From Burkholderiaceae bacterium (GTDB lineage Bacteria; Pseudomonadota; Gammaproteobacteria; Burkholderiales; Burkholderiaceae), in assembly GCA_947450225.1 (NCBI GenBank), contig CANFUO010000002.1:35882-99881 (forward strand): a stretch of DNA of 64,000 nucleotides, in the 5' to 3' direction. Position numbers and translations under genes: made by a program. This document shows, piece after piece, positions 1 through 11,030 of this stretch; the stretch's first letter is position 1, and every line of letters begins with the position of its first letter. The notes under the pieces were generated by a model. That model worked only from the letters and a program-made list of their open reading frames with translations. It searched no databases and was not told where the DNA came from.

Positions 1-2
1 AT

Positions 3-1076
3 GGTTTACATAGTCAAGAATTAAAGTATCGTCAACGTTATGTGGATTTGATTGTTTCTCCTGAAACACGTCAAACCTTCATCGAAAGAAGTAAGGCGAT
101 GTCAGCCATTCGTGAATATATGCAAAATGCTGGCTTTATGGAAGTAGAAACTCCGATGTTGCATGTTATTCCTGGTGGCGCTTCCGCCAAACCATTTATT
201 ACGCACCACAATGCGCTTGATATGCAAATGTTTATGCGGATTGCTCCTGAACTTTATCTTAAACGTCTAGTTGTTGGAGGGTTTGAACGGGTATTTGAAA
301 TTAATCGCAACTTCAGAAACGAAGGTGTAAGCCCTCGTCATAATCCAGAATTTACCATGATGGAGTTTTATGCCGCCTATACGGATTATCAGTGGCTCAT
401 GAACTTTACAGAAGAATTAATTAGAGAAGTTGCCATCAAAGCTCATGGCACAGCCAAACTTACCTACCAAGGTAAGGAACTAGATTTAAGCAAACCTTTT
501 GCTCGGCATACGATTACTGAGGCGATTCAAAAATACGGTCCGCTTTCTGGTAAAAATTACACTTCCGAACAATTAATTGATATTGCCTTTATTCGTAATG
601 AACTTAAATTAGCGGGTGAACATATTGATGGTCCTGCCCTCAAAAATGCTGGGCTAGGTGCGTTGCAACTTGCACTATTTGAAACTTGTGCTGAAGAACA
701 CTTATGGGACCCGACCTACATCATTGATTACCCGATTGAAGTAAGTCCGCTTGCACGTGAATCCGACACACGGCCTGGTATTACAGAACGTTATGAACTG
801 TTCATTACTGGTCGTGAAATCGCTAACGGCTTCTCAGAGCTCAATGATTCTGAAGATCAAGCAAATCGCTTCGCCCAACAAGTAGCTCAAAAAGATGCTG
901 GTGATGAAGAAGCTATGTTCTTTGATCATGACTTTATCCGCGCTCTAGAGTATGGCTTACCTCCAACAGGGGGTTGTGGTATCGGCATCGATCGCTTGAT
1001 GATGTTAATCACAGATTCCCCCAACATCCGAGATGTTATTTTATTCCCGCATCTCAGACGAGAAGAAAATTTATAG
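3..1076 (+). CDS. lysS: Lysine--tRNA ligase, class II, C-terminal part (truncated by window edge)
   Basis: Frame is open from base 3 ([23 protein letters not shown]...); class II aaRS motifs [20 protein letters not shown] and [12 protein letters not shown]. Confidence 0.95.
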   Translation, partial: GLHSQELKYRQRYVDLIVSPETRQTFIERSKAMSAIREYMQNAGFMEVETPMLHVIPGGASAKPFITHHNALDMQMFMRIAPELYLKRLVVGGFERVFEINRNFRNEGVSPRHNPEFTMMEFYAAYTDYQWLMNFTEELIREVAIKAHGTAKLTYQGKELDLSKPFARHTITEAIQKYGPLSGKNYTSEQLIDIAFIRNELKLAGEHIDGPALKNAGLGALQLALFETCAEEHLWDPTYIIDYPIEVSPLARESDTRPGITERYELFITGREIANGFSELNDSEDQANRFAQQVAQKDAGDEEAMFFDHDFIRALEYGLPPTGGCGIGIDRLMMLITDSPNIRDVILFPHLRREENL

Positions 1077-1085
1077 GAATTAGCA

Positions 1086-1889
1086 ATGAAAATGAAGTTA
1101 CCGTTATTTTTAGGGTTGTTGACCGTAACTTTTTTCCAGATCGCTAGCGCCCATCCTTTATCTAATCCCGCTCTGAAGTCACCAGAGTCCGCCTCATCTT
1201 ATCGACAGTACTGTAGTCACTGTCACTCGGGAAGTGCTCCAAGTGCACCGCGTGTAGGAGATACCAAAGATTGGTCTGTAAGGCTTTTAAGTGGCTTTGA
1301 TTATTTGTATCATTCTGCAATCTACGGCATCCCCAACACCGCGATGTTAGCTAAAGGTGGACACCCAGAGCTAAGTGATGATCAAATTAAAGATCTCGTG
1401 GGATATATGCTGATTTCCAGCAAAGTTTCATCTGTAACCATTGAAAAAGCCTTAAAGTATGATGGCTTTTTGATCGCTGATCGAGAATTTATCCACCTTG
1501 ATACAAACAAAAATGCCTTCTTAGAAAAGAAGGAACTTCAATCAGAAAATGCTTTTTTAAAGCTCTTTGATGAGTTCGATAAAAATCAAGATACGCGCCT
1601 ATCCCCTGCGGAATTTATTGATCTCAGATCTTCCCTAGAATTACTTCGACAGACACAAAATTTAACTGATGAAGAAATTATGAATCAAGTAAATGCTACC
1701 CTTGCTAATGTTAAAGGGATGCCGCCAAGCGGCATTAGGGTTAACTCCAAAAATGGCACTCTGAGCATTGCTGGCGTTGTGGGAAGTAATACGATTATTG
1801 ACCAAATTTGGCGCTCCATCCGCTGGATTCCTGGAATTAAGGTAATTGATAATAGATTAATGACCTCAGAAATGCTAGCATTTGACTAG
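1086..1889 (+). CDS. Exported c-type cytochrome with EF-hand pair and C-terminal BON-like domain
   Basis: Signal peptide; CSHCH haem motif; EF-hand loops DTNKNAFLEKKE and DKNQDTRLSPAE; C-term GIRVNSKNGTLSIAGVV...GIKVIDNRLM resembles BON. Confidence 0.8.
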   Translation: MKMKLPLFLGLLTVTFFQIASAHPLSNPALKSPESASSYRQYCSHCHSGSAPSAPRVGDTKDWSVRLLSGFDYLYHSAIYGIPNTAMLAKGGHPELSDDQIKDLVGYMLISSKVSSVTIEKALKYDGFLIADREFIHLDTNKNAFLEKKELQSENAFLKLFDEFDKNQDTRLSPAEFIDLRSSLELLRQTQNLTDEEIMNQVNATLANVKGMPPSGIRVNSKNGTLSIAGVVGSNTIIDQIWRSIRWIPGIKVIDNRLMTSEMLAFD

Positions 1890-1931
1890 CTGTAAAAACA
1901 TCATCATCTGACTTATCTAAAGGAGACCATA

Positions 1932-3443
1932 ATGAGTATGTTAAGTCCTGAAGAGTTGGCTTCTCTACTGCCAGCTGAATCGAGTATTTTCCCAGCGCCA
2001 ATTCCTGTGCAATGTGTTTCTAGTGATGAATTCATGCCTCAGCAACAAACCCCCAAACAAAAAGAGTATGAGGCTCGAGTTAAATCCATCGGTGCTGAAT
2101 TATCCCAACACCAAGGCGTATCACGCCGTAAGTTCTTTAAATCCGCTTCTGGTATGGCTGCTGCATTTTTAGCCATGAATCAAACATATGGCCCCATGTT
2201 TGGAGTCAGTGAGGCGGAAGCAGCAACACCTGAAATGGCCAATGAACGCGCTAGTGCCTTATCAGGTCAATTCATTATGGATATGCATACGCATTTCTTA
2301 AGAGATGACACTAGAATCCAATCCTTCTTACAGCAACGTTTAGCGGTAGGTAAAGCCGGTTGGAATCCTGCACTTGTAGAAAAACCACAAACGATTGATG
2401 ATTTGAAATTTGCTAATTACATCAAAGAAATGTTTTTAGATAGTGATACGAAGGTGGTCTGTATTAGTGGCGCCCCTTCTGAAATTAAAGAAGATTGGTT
2501 TTTAACCAACGACATGAAAATCAATAGTCGTGCAACGATCAATAAAATAGCGGGCACCAAGCGTGCCTTTGCACATGCTATTTTCACTCCCGGTTACGAC
2601 GGCTGGATGGATGAAATTGATCGTGCTATCGAGGTTCTCAAACCGGATTCATTTAAGGGTTACACGATTGGCGACAATACCCATAAAGATCTTTCCAAAC
2701 ATCCCTGGAGACTTGATAACGAGAAATTAGTGTACCCAGCTTATGCTAAATTTCAAAAAGCTGGCCTGAAGAATGTTTGTATCCATAAAGGTTTATTTCC
2801 ACCGTCCGTAGAAGCACGATTTCCTCATCTATTAAATCATTGCAATGTAAGCGACGTTGCCAAAGCAGCTAAAGATTGGCCGGATCTGAACTTCATTATT
2901 TATCATGGTGGTTATCGTTACGCTGGTGGTGGTCGCGCCGAGGATGCATGGGCACAATTTGAAAGAACGGGTCGAATCGATTGGGTTTCTGATCTAGCTG
3001 ATATTCCTGGAAAATATGGCGTAAAAAATGTGTATGCGGACGTTGGTCAATTATTTGCACAAACAACCATCGTTGATCCACGATTAACTGCAGTGATGAT
3101 GGGGCTTCTAATTAAGGGCCTTGGATCATCAAATGTTGTGTGGGGAACCGATGCAATCTGGACTGGTGCTCCACAATGGCAAATTGAAGCTTTTAGACGT
3201 TTAGAGATTCCTGAAGAATTACAAAAACGTTATGGCTATGCTCCTTTAGGTGCTGCAAATGGCGCTGTGAAGAATGCTATTTTTGGGGAGAATAATGCGC
3301 GTTTATATAACTTCACAGCACAACAACGGGCATCATTAAGTGACGATAAAATCACAGCTGCTAAATATGTCTATGATCGCGAAGGAGATGGTAGAACGAA
3401 TATGGCTTATGGGTATGTCAACAAAGGCACACATCAGTCCTAA
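1932..3443 (+). CDS. Tat-exported amidohydrolase-family (amidohydrolase 2-like) protein
   Basis: SRRKFFKSASGMAAAFLAMN Tat-type motif after a ~65 aa N-extension; MDMHTHFL metal motif; WGTDAIW near C-terminus. Confidence 0.8.
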   Translation: MSMLSPEELASLLPAESSIFPAPIPVQCVSSDEFMPQQQTPKQKEYEARVKSIGAELSQHQGVSRRKFFKSASGMAAAFLAMNQTYGPMFGVSEAEAATPEMANERASALSGQFIMDMHTHFLRDDTRIQSFLQQRLAVGKAGWNPALVEKPQTIDDLKFANYIKEMFLDSDTKVVCISGAPSEIKEDWFLTNDMKINSRATINKIAGTKRAFAHAIFTPGYDGWMDEIDRAIEVLKPDSFKGYTIGDNTHKDLSKHPWRLDNEKLVYPAYAKFQKAGLKNVCIHKGLFPPSVEARFPHLLNHCNVSDVAKAAKDWPDLNFIIYHGGYRYAGGGRAEDAWAQFERTGRIDWVSDLADIPGKYGVKNVYADVGQLFAQTTIVDPRLTAVMMGLLIKGLGSSNVVWGTDAIWTGAPQWQIEAFRRLEIPEELQKRYGYAPLGAANGAVKNAIFGENNARLYNFTAQQRASLSDDKITAAKYVYDREGDGRTNMAYGYVNKGTHQS

Positions 3444-3461
3444 TAAAAGCTTTTACTTATT

Positions 3462-3495
3462 AAAAACAGGTTCGTATAGAACCTGTTTTTTTATT
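3462..3495. terminator. Rho-independent terminator, possibly bidirectional
   Basis: AAAAACAGGTTC-GTATA-GAACCTGTTTTTTT between convergent genes. Confidence 0.9.
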
Positions 3496-3497
3496 CC

Positions 3498-4454
3498 TTA
3501 CTGGTTAACCTGACTCGCTATAAATTCTTTGACTGTCTTTCTTGCAATATCTGTTTGTAGTCCCTCTTTAGCAACCCACTCATGATCGCTATCCGGAAAT
3601 ATTTTTAATTGAATAGCACCACCTGCAGCGCGGTAACTTTTTACAAACTTTTCTTGTATCTCTGGAACAACATTGTCATCATTTGCACCAACAATAATGA
3701 GCATTGGCGGTTTAGAAATTGGATCCTTCCGATCTAATATATATTGCGGATTTGCCCAGGAAATCGTCGACCATGGCTTGAAATAGGTGTGGTGATTATT
3801 AATCATTCTTTCCCGCTGATGTTTGACCGCATTTTGATAACGCGCTAAGGGGTCGCTAATCGGAGATCTTGCAGCGATATATTGAATCCTAGCATCTAAC
3901 TGCGGAGCCTCTGGAAAAGGAATCGCTGCATATTCTGGATCAAAAGGTTTCATACCAATCAACTCTGCTACATGACCACCAGTTGAACTTCCATAGATCC
4001 CAAGTGTTTTAGGATCTCCCTTCCATGCTTTGGCGTGGTATTTAAGCCAACGAATGGCGTAATGTGCATCTTGCAAATTCGCGGGATAAGCAGACTCAGT
4101 GGCGACTGTCATATCTATAGCTACCACGAGTACGCCACTCTTTGCTAATGCCAAATCCATCGGTTGCTCGGCCTTCCGATCTTTATTATTCCAAGCACCA
4201 CCGTGTAAATCCATCACTACGGGAAAAAGACCTTCGCCTTGTGGTTGATAAATTCTAGCTATCAGGTCACGTCCAGCTGCGTTTTTTCGATAAACAACTT
4301 CAGTAATCTTGATTTCATATTGCGCGTTTGGGTTGTACAGAGCAATATCATTCCTCGAAACACTCAGGGAGATAGCCTGGTCACTCCAAAGCATCATTGG
4401 AATAACCACCATCAGTATATGAAAATATCGAGTAAATCCTTTTTTAATTTTCAT
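3498..4454 (-). CDS. Exported alpha/beta hydrolase (esterase/lipase-like)
   Basis: Signal peptide; DLHGGAW oxyanion region; GSSTGGH nucleophile elbow; C-term DSDHEW. Confidence 0.8.
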   Translation of the reverse strand: MKIKKGFTRYFHILMVVIPMMLWSDQAISLSVSRNDIALYNPNAQYEIKITEVVYRKNAAGRDLIARIYQPQGEGLFPVVMDLHGGAWNNKDRKAEQPMDLALAKSGVLVVAIDMTVATESAYPANLQDAHYAIRWLKYHAKAWKGDPKTLGIYGSSTGGHVAELIGMKPFDPEYAAIPFPEAPQLDARIQYIAARSPISDPLARYQNAVKHQRERMINNHHTYFKPWSTISWANPQYILDRKDPISKPPMLIIVGANDDNVVPEIQEKFVKSYRAAGGAIQLKIFPDSDHEWVAKEGLQTDIARKTVKEFIASQVNQ

Positions 4455-4499
4455 TTTAAGTCTTCTTTTATCTATTCATTTGTTGATGAATACGAATGC

Positions 4500-5486
4500 T
4501 TACTCAACCTTTGCCCCAGAGCTAACCACCACTGCAGCCCATTTTTTAACTTCACTTTGTAAAAAGCTACCAAATTGAGCAGATGTATTTTTCGTCGACT
4601 CCATTCCCTGTAAGACGAACTTTTCTTTTGCCTCAGGTGTTTCCATAGCTCGGTTAATTGCCGCATTCATCTGCTCAACTAAGGCGGGTGGTGTATTGAG
4701 GGGCACAAAGAAACCAACCCATGTGTAGTCATCAAAATCTTTATATCCAAACTCTGTAACTGAGGGCACATCAGGCAACAATGTAGAACGCTTAGCGCTC
4801 GTGACAGCAATCGCCCTAACATTTCCAGCTTTAATTTGCTGAACTGCTGGCGGCATCGATGTTGAAGAGATTTGCGTATGACCAGCAACTGCTGCTCCTA
4901 CAGCTTGTGCTGGTTGATACGGCACATGTGTAATATCCACATGGGCAGCGGTCTTTAATCGCTCCATCGATAAGTGTGTTGTCGTTCCAATACCTGAAGA
5001 CGCATAACTTAAAGGCTCTTTTTTTGCCAACTCAATTAATTCTTTTAAATCTTTTACTGGCACCTTTGGATTGACCGTAATAATATTTGGTGTTCTTGGC
5101 CCTAAAGCTAAAGGAACAAAATCTTTGACCGCATCATATCCTGCATTTGGGTATAAAGAAGGATTTACAGCGTAAGCAACACTATGTACCAAAATCGAAT
5201 AACCATCCGCTGGCGCTCTCTTCACATATTGTGTGGCAATATTACCCCCTGCTCCCGGCTTATTTTCAACAACAAAGTTTCCTCCTGTTGTTTTAGCGAG
5301 CTCTTGCCCAACAATTCTGGCAATCACATCAGTAAATGCTCCTGGTGCAAAGGCGACATAAATCGTGACATTTTTAGCCTTAGGCCAATCAGTCTGTGCT
5401 GATGCAGATGAAATGAATAATACGGAAATTGCCGCAAAGGCCATCAGTCTTTTGAATTGCATTAATTGCTGAAATGACTTGAACAT
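4500..5486 (-). CDS. Tripartite tricarboxylate transporter substrate-binding protein (Bug/TctC family)
   Basis: Signal peptide; Bug hallmarks FAPGAFTDVIARIVGQELAK...VVENKPGAGGNIA, APADGY, SYASSGIGTTTHLS. Confidence 0.92.
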   Translation of the reverse strand: MFKSFQQLMQFKRLMAFAAISVLFISSASAQTDWPKAKNVTIYVAFAPGAFTDVIARIVGQELAKTTGGNFVVENKPGAGGNIATQYVKRAPADGYSILVHSVAYAVNPSLYPNAGYDAVKDFVPLALGPRTPNIITVNPKVPVKDLKELIELAKKEPLSYASSGIGTTTHLSMERLKTAAHVDITHVPYQPAQAVGAAVAGHTQISSTSMPPAVQQIKAGNVRAIAVTSAKRSTLLPDVPSVTEFGYKDFDDYTWVGFFVPLNTPPALVEQMNAAINRAMETPEAKEKFVLQGMESTKNTSAQFGSFLQSEVKKWAAVVVSSGAKVE

Positions 5487-5550
5487 TTCTAGTCTCCTTG
5501 AAGTAATAGGAGATAGTTTAATACACTAATCAGTCTAGATTACGGATTTC

Positions 5551-5889
5551 TTAGTGATTTTCTTTGGCGTGATTAATTGAATATTTTGGTATTTCTATCA
5601 CCAAGTCTTGTTGTGCAACGATGGCTTGGCAGGAAAGCCTGGAAACAGGGGTTAACCCCCATGCACGGTCTAATAAATCATCCTCATTCTCATCGCTAGG
5701 ATTAAGAGATTGAAAACCCTCACGGACAATGACATGACACGTTGTACACGCACACGATAGTTCACATGCATGCTCAATTGGAATATCATTTTCTAGCAGC
5801 GCTTCACAAATTGAAGTCCCAGCAGGCACTTCAATCACAGATCCTTCTGGACAATACTCTTCGTTAGGAAGAATTACAATTTGGGTCAT
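5551..5889 (-). CDS. fdx: ISC-type [2Fe-2S] ferredoxin
   Basis: CELSCACTTCHVIV cluster motif; end of isc operon. Confidence 0.95.
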   Translation of the reverse strand: MTQIVILPNEEYCPEGSVIEVPAGTSICEALLENDIPIEHACELSCACTTCHVIVREGFQSLNPSDENEDDLLDRAWGLTPVSRLSCQAIVAQQDLVIEIPKYSINHAKENH

Positions 5890-5901
5890 AAATTACTCAC
5901 T

Positions 5902-7770
5902 TCATTCAATTTCAGAAAGATTTTTTCCGGTTAACGCGCGCCGAATATTGGCGTTCATTCTTCTTGCAGCAAATTCTTCAGTCGCTTGTGATAAAGATTC
6001 AATTGCTTTTCGTAAATCATCAACACTTTCAGAGTGCGGTTGCAATTGCTCAAGATGCTGTAAGGGTTCTTCAATCAACTGTAATTCTTCATCGCTGAGC
6101 AAATGACGATCTGTTTGTAGGGAATTTTTAACCGCATCAAGTAAGCGTAAAGCCTCAACTTGCTCTTCTCTTAATGCTCGAATATGCATGTCTGCCTCTG
6201 CGCTTTGAAATCCTTCACGCAGCATATTTGCAATATCTCCATCGGCAAGACCATAACTTGGCTTGACCGTAATCGATGTATTAACCCCTGAAACTTCCTC
6301 ACGAGCACTCACAGAAAGTAAACCATCTGCGTCTACTTGATAGGTAACCCTAATTCTCGCAGCGCCAGCAACCATCGGTGGTATGCCGCGTAATTCAAAT
6401 TTCGCTAGCGATCTACAATCCTGAGCTAACTCTCTCTCACCTTGAACTACATGGATAGCCATCGCGGTTTGTCCATCTTTAAAGGTCGTAAAGTCCTGAG
6501 CTTTAGCCACTGGTATTGGGCTGTTGCGTGGGATTATTTTTTCAACAAGCCCACCCATCATTTCTACTCCTAAAGAAAGTGGTATGACATCTAACAATAA
6601 CCACTCATCATTTTTATTTTTATTTCCTACCAATAAATCAGCCTGACGCGCAGCCCCTAAAGCAACTACTTCATCCGGGTTGAGATTATTTAAAGGTGTT
6701 TTCTTAAAATATTCCTCTACAGCCTTTTGAATAGGGGGCATCCGGGTTGAACCCCCTACCATCACCACACCTTGTACCTCATCAATCGAGATACTCGCAT
6801 CGCGCATGGCTTTTTTAACGCTAATAAGCGTTTTTTGTACCAAGCTTTGTGTAATGGTTGAAAATATTTCTTGAGAAATACTTAACTGGATCGATTGATG
6901 GTTGGAAAATTGATATTCCAACAACACCGCAGAATGCGTACTGAGAGTTTCTTTTACATCTCGACACTTTAGCAATAATGAGCGTTGATCTTTTGCATCT
7001 AATGTAGTCATTTTTACAGAATCAAGCACATGCTGCATGAGCGCATGATCAAAATCATCTCCCCCTAAAGCAGAATCACCACCTGTAGAAAGAACTTCAA
7101 ATACGCCCTTACTTAATCGCAGAATAGAGATATCAAAGGTACCTCCGCCTAAATCAAATATTGCATAGACGCCTTCTGAACCATGGTCAAGTCCATATGC
7201 TAAGGCAGCAGCTGTAGGCTCATTTAATAGTCGCAGGACATGGATACCCGCTAACTGGGCTGCATCCTTTGTCGCTTGACGCTGAGCATCATCAAAATAG
7301 GCTGGCACTGTGATCACAGCACCTTCAATCTCATCAGAAAATGAGTCCTCAGCCTGTTGACGAAGTCTTGCTAAAATTTCAGCAGAAACTTCTATAGGAC
7401 TTTTTTCTCCTTGAACTGTATTGATTTTAAGCATGCCTGATGCATCTACAAAATCATACGGTAAGCTTTTTGAATGGCGAATATCACCAAGAGCTCGCCC
7501 CATAAAACGCTTGACGGAAATGATAGTGTTTTTAGGATCCAATATTGCCTGCGCCAAAGCTTCATAACCTGCTTGTGTTTTTCCATTGGGCAAATAGCGA
7601 ACTATCGATGGCATCATCGTATGTCCCGCTTCACTTTGCAAAATCACAGGTATAGAATTTTTCATACTGGCAACGAGTGAATTCGTTGTACCTAAATCAA
7701 TGCCAATGGCAATCCTTCTTTCGTGTGGATTACGTGATTGTCCTGGTTCCGCAATTTGCAATAAAGCCAT
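5902..7770 (-). CDS. hscA: Fe-S cluster chaperone HscA (Hsp70)
   Basis: [13 protein letters not shown]; Hsp70 signatures; adjacent hscB/fdx. Confidence 0.97.
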   Translation of the reverse strand: MALLQIAEPGQSRNPHERRIAIGIDLGTTNSLVASMKNSIPVILQSEAGHTMMPSIVRYLPNGKTQAGYEALAQAILDPKNTIISVKRFMGRALGDIRHSKSLPYDFVDASGMLKINTVQGEKSPIEVSAEILARLRQQAEDSFSDEIEGAVITVPAYFDDAQRQATKDAAQLAGIHVLRLLNEPTAAALAYGLDHGSEGVYAIFDLGGGTFDISILRLSKGVFEVLSTGGDSALGGDDFDHALMQHVLDSVKMTTLDAKDQRSLLLKCRDVKETLSTHSAVLLEYQFSNHQSIQLSISQEIFSTITQSLVQKTLISVKKAMRDASISIDEVQGVVMVGGSTRMPPIQKAVEEYFKKTPLNNLNPDEVVALGAARQADLLVGNKNKNDEWLLLDVIPLSLGVEMMGGLVEKIIPRNSPIPVAKAQDFTTFKDGQTAMAIHVVQGERELAQDCRSLAKFELRGIPPMVAGAARIRVTYQVDADGLLSVSAREEVSGVNTSITVKPSYGLADGDIANMLREGFQSAEADMHIRALREEQVEALRLLDAVKNSLQTDRHLLSDEELQLIEEPLQHLEQLQPHSESVDDLRKAIESLSQATEEFAARRMNANIRRALTGKNLSEIE

Positions 7771-7772
7771 GT

Positions 7773-8324
7773 TTAACTCAATTCAGAAATACGATAATCA
7801 ATTTCTTCAATAAAACGCTCTAAAAATAAAGCGGCACGAAGACGTTCAAGTGCTATTGTTACATTCTTCTCTTGGTCGAACTGTTCTCCGATAGTCAGAA
7901 TATATTGATTGAGTTGGTTTTGCACCTGATTCTGTAGTCGACTAAGCACTGTTAAATCACCTTTAGCATCATCCATTGCCTCTCGCAACTCCATTTGTTG
8001 CATCAAAAACTCAGCTGGCATCGATGTATTTGTTTCTAACTCAGGATCCAATCCTGCTAACTCGCACAAATAAAAACCTCTTTTCAGAGGTTGCTTGAGG
8101 GTCTGATATGCAGTATTTGCAAAGGTTGCGATCTGTAATGACTGACGCTTCTCTGAATCTGACCCTGTGGCGTGACGATCTGGATGAACCTCTTGCTGAA
8201 CTTTTAAATAGGCTTGATCAAGAAGAGGCCGGTCAATACCAAATTGTTTCGGAAGTTGAAAAAACTCAAAGTAATTAACAAAACCACCCTTAGACTCTGA
8301 AAGATTCACCACACCCACACTCAT
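7773..8324 (-). CDS. hscB: Fe-S co-chaperone HscB (J-domain; start ambiguous)
   Basis: [15 protein letters not shown]...HPDRHA; position between iscA and hscA. Confidence 0.93.
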   Translation of the reverse strand: MSVGVVNLSESKGGFVNYFEFFQLPKQFGIDRPLLDQAYLKVQQEVHPDRHATGSDSEKRQSLQIATFANTAYQTLKQPLKRGFYLCELAGLDPELETNTSMPAEFLMQQMELREAMDDAKGDLTVLSRLQNQVQNQLNQYILTIGEQFDQEKNVTIALERLRAALFLERFIEEIDYRISELS

Positions 8325-8613
8325 CCTTCACGTTGGGGTTTTGAAATTTAAACCCTTCATTTAAACCTTCTCTTGCAAAATCTAACTCTGTTCCATCAAT
8401 ATAAGGAAGACTTTTAGGATCAACAAAGACTTTAATTCCCTGCGTTTCAAACATTTGATCTTCCGTCGATGGCTCATCCACGTACTCAATCTCATAGGCC
8501 AGACCAGAGCATCCGGTCGTTCTAACTCCGAGACGCAAACCAATCCCCTTACCTCGTTTTTGGAGATTTTGGTTTACATGTTTTGCCGCTTTTTCTGTCA
8601 AACTAATTGCCAT
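8290..8613 (-). CDS. iscA: Iron-sulfur cluster assembly protein IscA (start trimmed to MAISLTEK)
   Basis: [13 protein letters not shown] and CGCGESF cysteine motifs. Confidence 0.95.
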   Translation of the reverse strand: MAISLTEKAAKHVNQNLQKRGKGIGLRLGVRTTGCSGLAYEIEYVDEPSTEDQMFETQGIKVFVDPKSLPYIDGTELDFAREGLNEGFKFQNPNVKDECGCGESFRV

Positions 8614-8623
8614 AAACGTTCTT

Positions 8624-9013
8624 TCAACTTTCCTGAGCGTGCTTCTCACGATAATCTTTTACAGCAGCTTTAATTGCATCTTCAGCCAAAATAGAACAAT
8701 GGATTTTTACTGGTGGCAGGGCTAGCTCTTCGGCAATTTGCGCATTTTTAATTTCTAATGCCTGATCAAGCGTTTTCCCTTTTACCCACTCAGTCACAAG
8801 TGAGGAAGAGGCAATTGCTGATCCACATCCATAGGTTTTAAACTTGGCATCTTCAATAATGCCGTTTTCATTGACCCGAATTTGCAGCTTCATTACATCA
8901 CCACAGGCCGGCGCACCAACCATGCCAGTTCCTACGGCTTCATCACCTTTTTCAAATGACCCAACATTGCGGGGATTTTCGTAATGATCAACTACTTTAT
9001 CGCTATATGCCAT
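8624..9013 (-). CDS. iscU: Fe-S cluster scaffold IscU
   Basis: [39 protein letters not shown]. Confidence 0.97.
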   Translation of the reverse strand: MAYSDKVVDHYENPRNVGSFEKGDEAVGTGMVGAPACGDVMKLQIRVNENGIIEDAKFKTYGCGSAIASSSLVTEWVKGKTLDQALEIKNAQIAEELALPPVKIHCSILAEDAIKAAVKDYREKHAQES

Positions 9014-9034
9014 GCTATTTCCTTTAAATATATA

Positions 9035-10294
9035 TTAGTGCGCTGCCCATTGAATCGTACTTAAATCGATGCCATCTTTAAACATTTCCCAAAGTGGTGA
9101 GAGTTCTCTTAATTTGGCAATCTTGTCCTTAATTAAATCAACCGTGAAATCAACTTCTTCAATCGTCGTAAATCGACCCACGCTAAAACGAATGGAACTG
9201 TGCGCTAATTCGTCATTACGCCCCAATGCGCGTAAGACAAAAGAAGGTTCCAGTGATGCTGATGTACATGCTGAGCCTGAAGATATCGCAACATCTTTAA
9301 GAGCCATCAACATCGATTCACCTTCCACATAATTAAAACTTACATTTAAATTATGCGGGACACGATAGTCCATATCACCATTTAAGTAAACTTCTTCAAT
9401 CGTTGATAAACCTGCCCACAAGCGGTCACGTAACATACGAATGCGCTCATTCTCCGTGCCCATTTCTAAACGCGCTAATCGAAATGCTTCTCCCATGCCA
9501 ACAATCTGATGCGTTGGTAGAGTTCCAGAGCGCATACCACGCTCGTGTCCACCACCGTGGATTTGTGCTTCGATACGAATTCTTGGCTTACGTCTAACAA
9601 ATAAAGCGCCAACGCCTTTTGGTCCATAGGTTTTATGCGCACAAAAACTCATTAAATCGACCTTCAAATCAGCCAGATTAATAGCAACTTTTCCTGTTGC
9701 CTGAGCTGCATCAACGTGATAAATAATGCCTTTTTCACGACATATCTCCCCGATGGAGGCAATATCTTGAATCACTCCAATTTCATTATTGACGTAGAGT
9801 ATCGAAACTAACATGGTGTCTGGACGTATTTGCCCCTTAAAGTAATCAAGATCCAAAAGACCGTTCTCTTGCACGTCTAAATAAGTAACGTCAAAACCTT
9901 CACGCTCTAACTCTCTGCATGTATCAAGTGTGGCTTTATGCTCAGTTTTGAGCGTCATGATATGTTTGCCCTTGTCTTTGTAAAAATGGGCAGCACCTTT
10001 TAACGCTAAATTGATACTTTCTGTGGCGCCACTTGTCCAAACAATTTCACGAGGATCCGCACCTACGAGTAGCGCAACTTCAGAACGCGCCTCTTCTACA
10101 GCTTCTTCAGCTTCCCAACCATAGGCATGACTTCTTGAAGCGGGATTGCCAAATTGCTCGCGTAAATAAGGAATCATCTTATCGACCACACGCGGATCAA
10201 TTGGTGTTGTGGCCGAATAATCCATATAAACAGGAAAATGACGTGCACTAAACATAGGTAGTGGATTAAGTTTTGGGGTGTTATGTTGGCTCAT
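9035..10294 (-). CDS. iscS: Cysteine desulfurase IscS
   Basis: [42 protein letters not shown]. Confidence 0.97.
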   Translation of the reverse strand: MSQHNTPKLNPLPMFSARHFPVYMDYSATTPIDPRVVDKMIPYLREQFGNPASRSHAYGWEAEEAVEEARSEVALLVGADPREIVWTSGATESINLALKGAAHFYKDKGKHIMTLKTEHKATLDTCRELEREGFDVTYLDVQENGLLDLDYFKGQIRPDTMLVSILYVNNEIGVIQDIASIGEICREKGIIYHVDAAQATGKVAINLADLKVDLMSFCAHKTYGPKGVGALFVRRKPRIRIEAQIHGGGHERGMRSGTLPTHQIVGMGEAFRLARLEMGTENERIRMLRDRLWAGLSTIEEVYLNGDMDYRVPHNLNVSFNYVEGESMLMALKDVAISSGSACTSASLEPSFVLRALGRNDELAHSSIRFSVGRFTTIEEVDFTVDLIKDKIAKLRELSPLWEMFKDGIDLSTIQWAAH

Positions 10295-10312
10295 ATTAAT
10301 ATCTTAAATTTT

Positions 10313-10897
10313 TTAGTTTTGTTGCGCTAGATTGAATACTGAATTCACAATAAATCGCTTTGGTGCAGTGTCTCTTTTCTGAGATTTTGCATCAACGACA
10401 TTGAGCGATGGATGTTTTTCAGGAGAAACTTGCGCTGGTTTATTGTGGTTAATAAATGGAGATAAAACTGAAACGTTTCGATTTTGCTGAGCGAATACTA
10501 AATCACTCAAGGTAACTGATTGTAAATAATCCACCATTTTTTTGTTGAGATTGGACCATAAGTCATGCGTCATACATTGCGTATTGTGATCATCCTGACC
10601 ATTGCAATTCCCCTTGCCACCGCATTGCGTAGCGTCAATTGGTTCATCCACTGCCGTGATAATGTCAGCAACAGTAATGGTCGCACCATCTCTACTTAAG
10701 GTATACCCGCCACCAGGACCGCGCGTGCTCTCAACAATCTGATCGCGACGAAGCTTTCCAAAGAGTTGCTCTAGGTAGGATAGAGAAATTTTTTGTCTTT
10801 TACTAATGCCCGCCAACGTTACGGGACCCTCGGCTTGGCGCATGGCCAAGTCGATCATAGCGGTTACTGCAAAACGGCCTTTTGTGGTTAATCTCAT
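10313..10897 (-). CDS. iscR: Rrf2-family Fe-S regulator IscR with extended C-terminus
   Basis: MRLTTKGRFAVTAMIDLA; three-Cys region CGGKGNCNGQDDHNTQC; upstream of iscS. Confidence 0.95.
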   Translation of the reverse strand: MRLTTKGRFAVTAMIDLAMRQAEGPVTLAGISKRQKISLSYLEQLFGKLRRDQIVESTRGPGGGYTLSRDGATITVADIITAVDEPIDATQCGGKGNCNGQDDHNTQCMTHDLWSNLNKKMVDYLQSVTLSDLVFAQQNRNVSVLSPFINHNKPAQVSPEKHPSLNVVDAKSQKRDTAPKRFIVNSVFNLAQQN

Positions 10898-10977
10898 TTT
10901 TACTCTTATCTTTCAATAATTTAGCTAAAATCCAGAATGGTTTCTGGTACCTCTAAATATCTCCGTAAATATGGGTA

Positions 10978-11002
10978 ATACCTGACGGATTAACTCAAGT
11001 AT
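10978..11002 (-). promoter_or_regulatory. IscR type-1-like binding site upstream of isc operon
   Basis: Minus strand ATACTTGAGTTAATCCGTCAGGTAT compared with recalled type-1 consensus ATASYYGACTRWWWYAGTCRRSTAT. Confidence 0.6.
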
Positions 11003-11030
11003 ACCAAATACTTGAGTATTTTTCTCGGGA

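Noticed and set aside
4472-4666. 64-aa ORF overlapping the Bug gene 4500..5486
   Set aside because: Shifted-frame shadow ORF of the confident Bug coding sequence.
9069-9332. 87-aa plus-strand ORF inside iscS
   Set aside because: Antisense shadow of iscS; no independent evidence.
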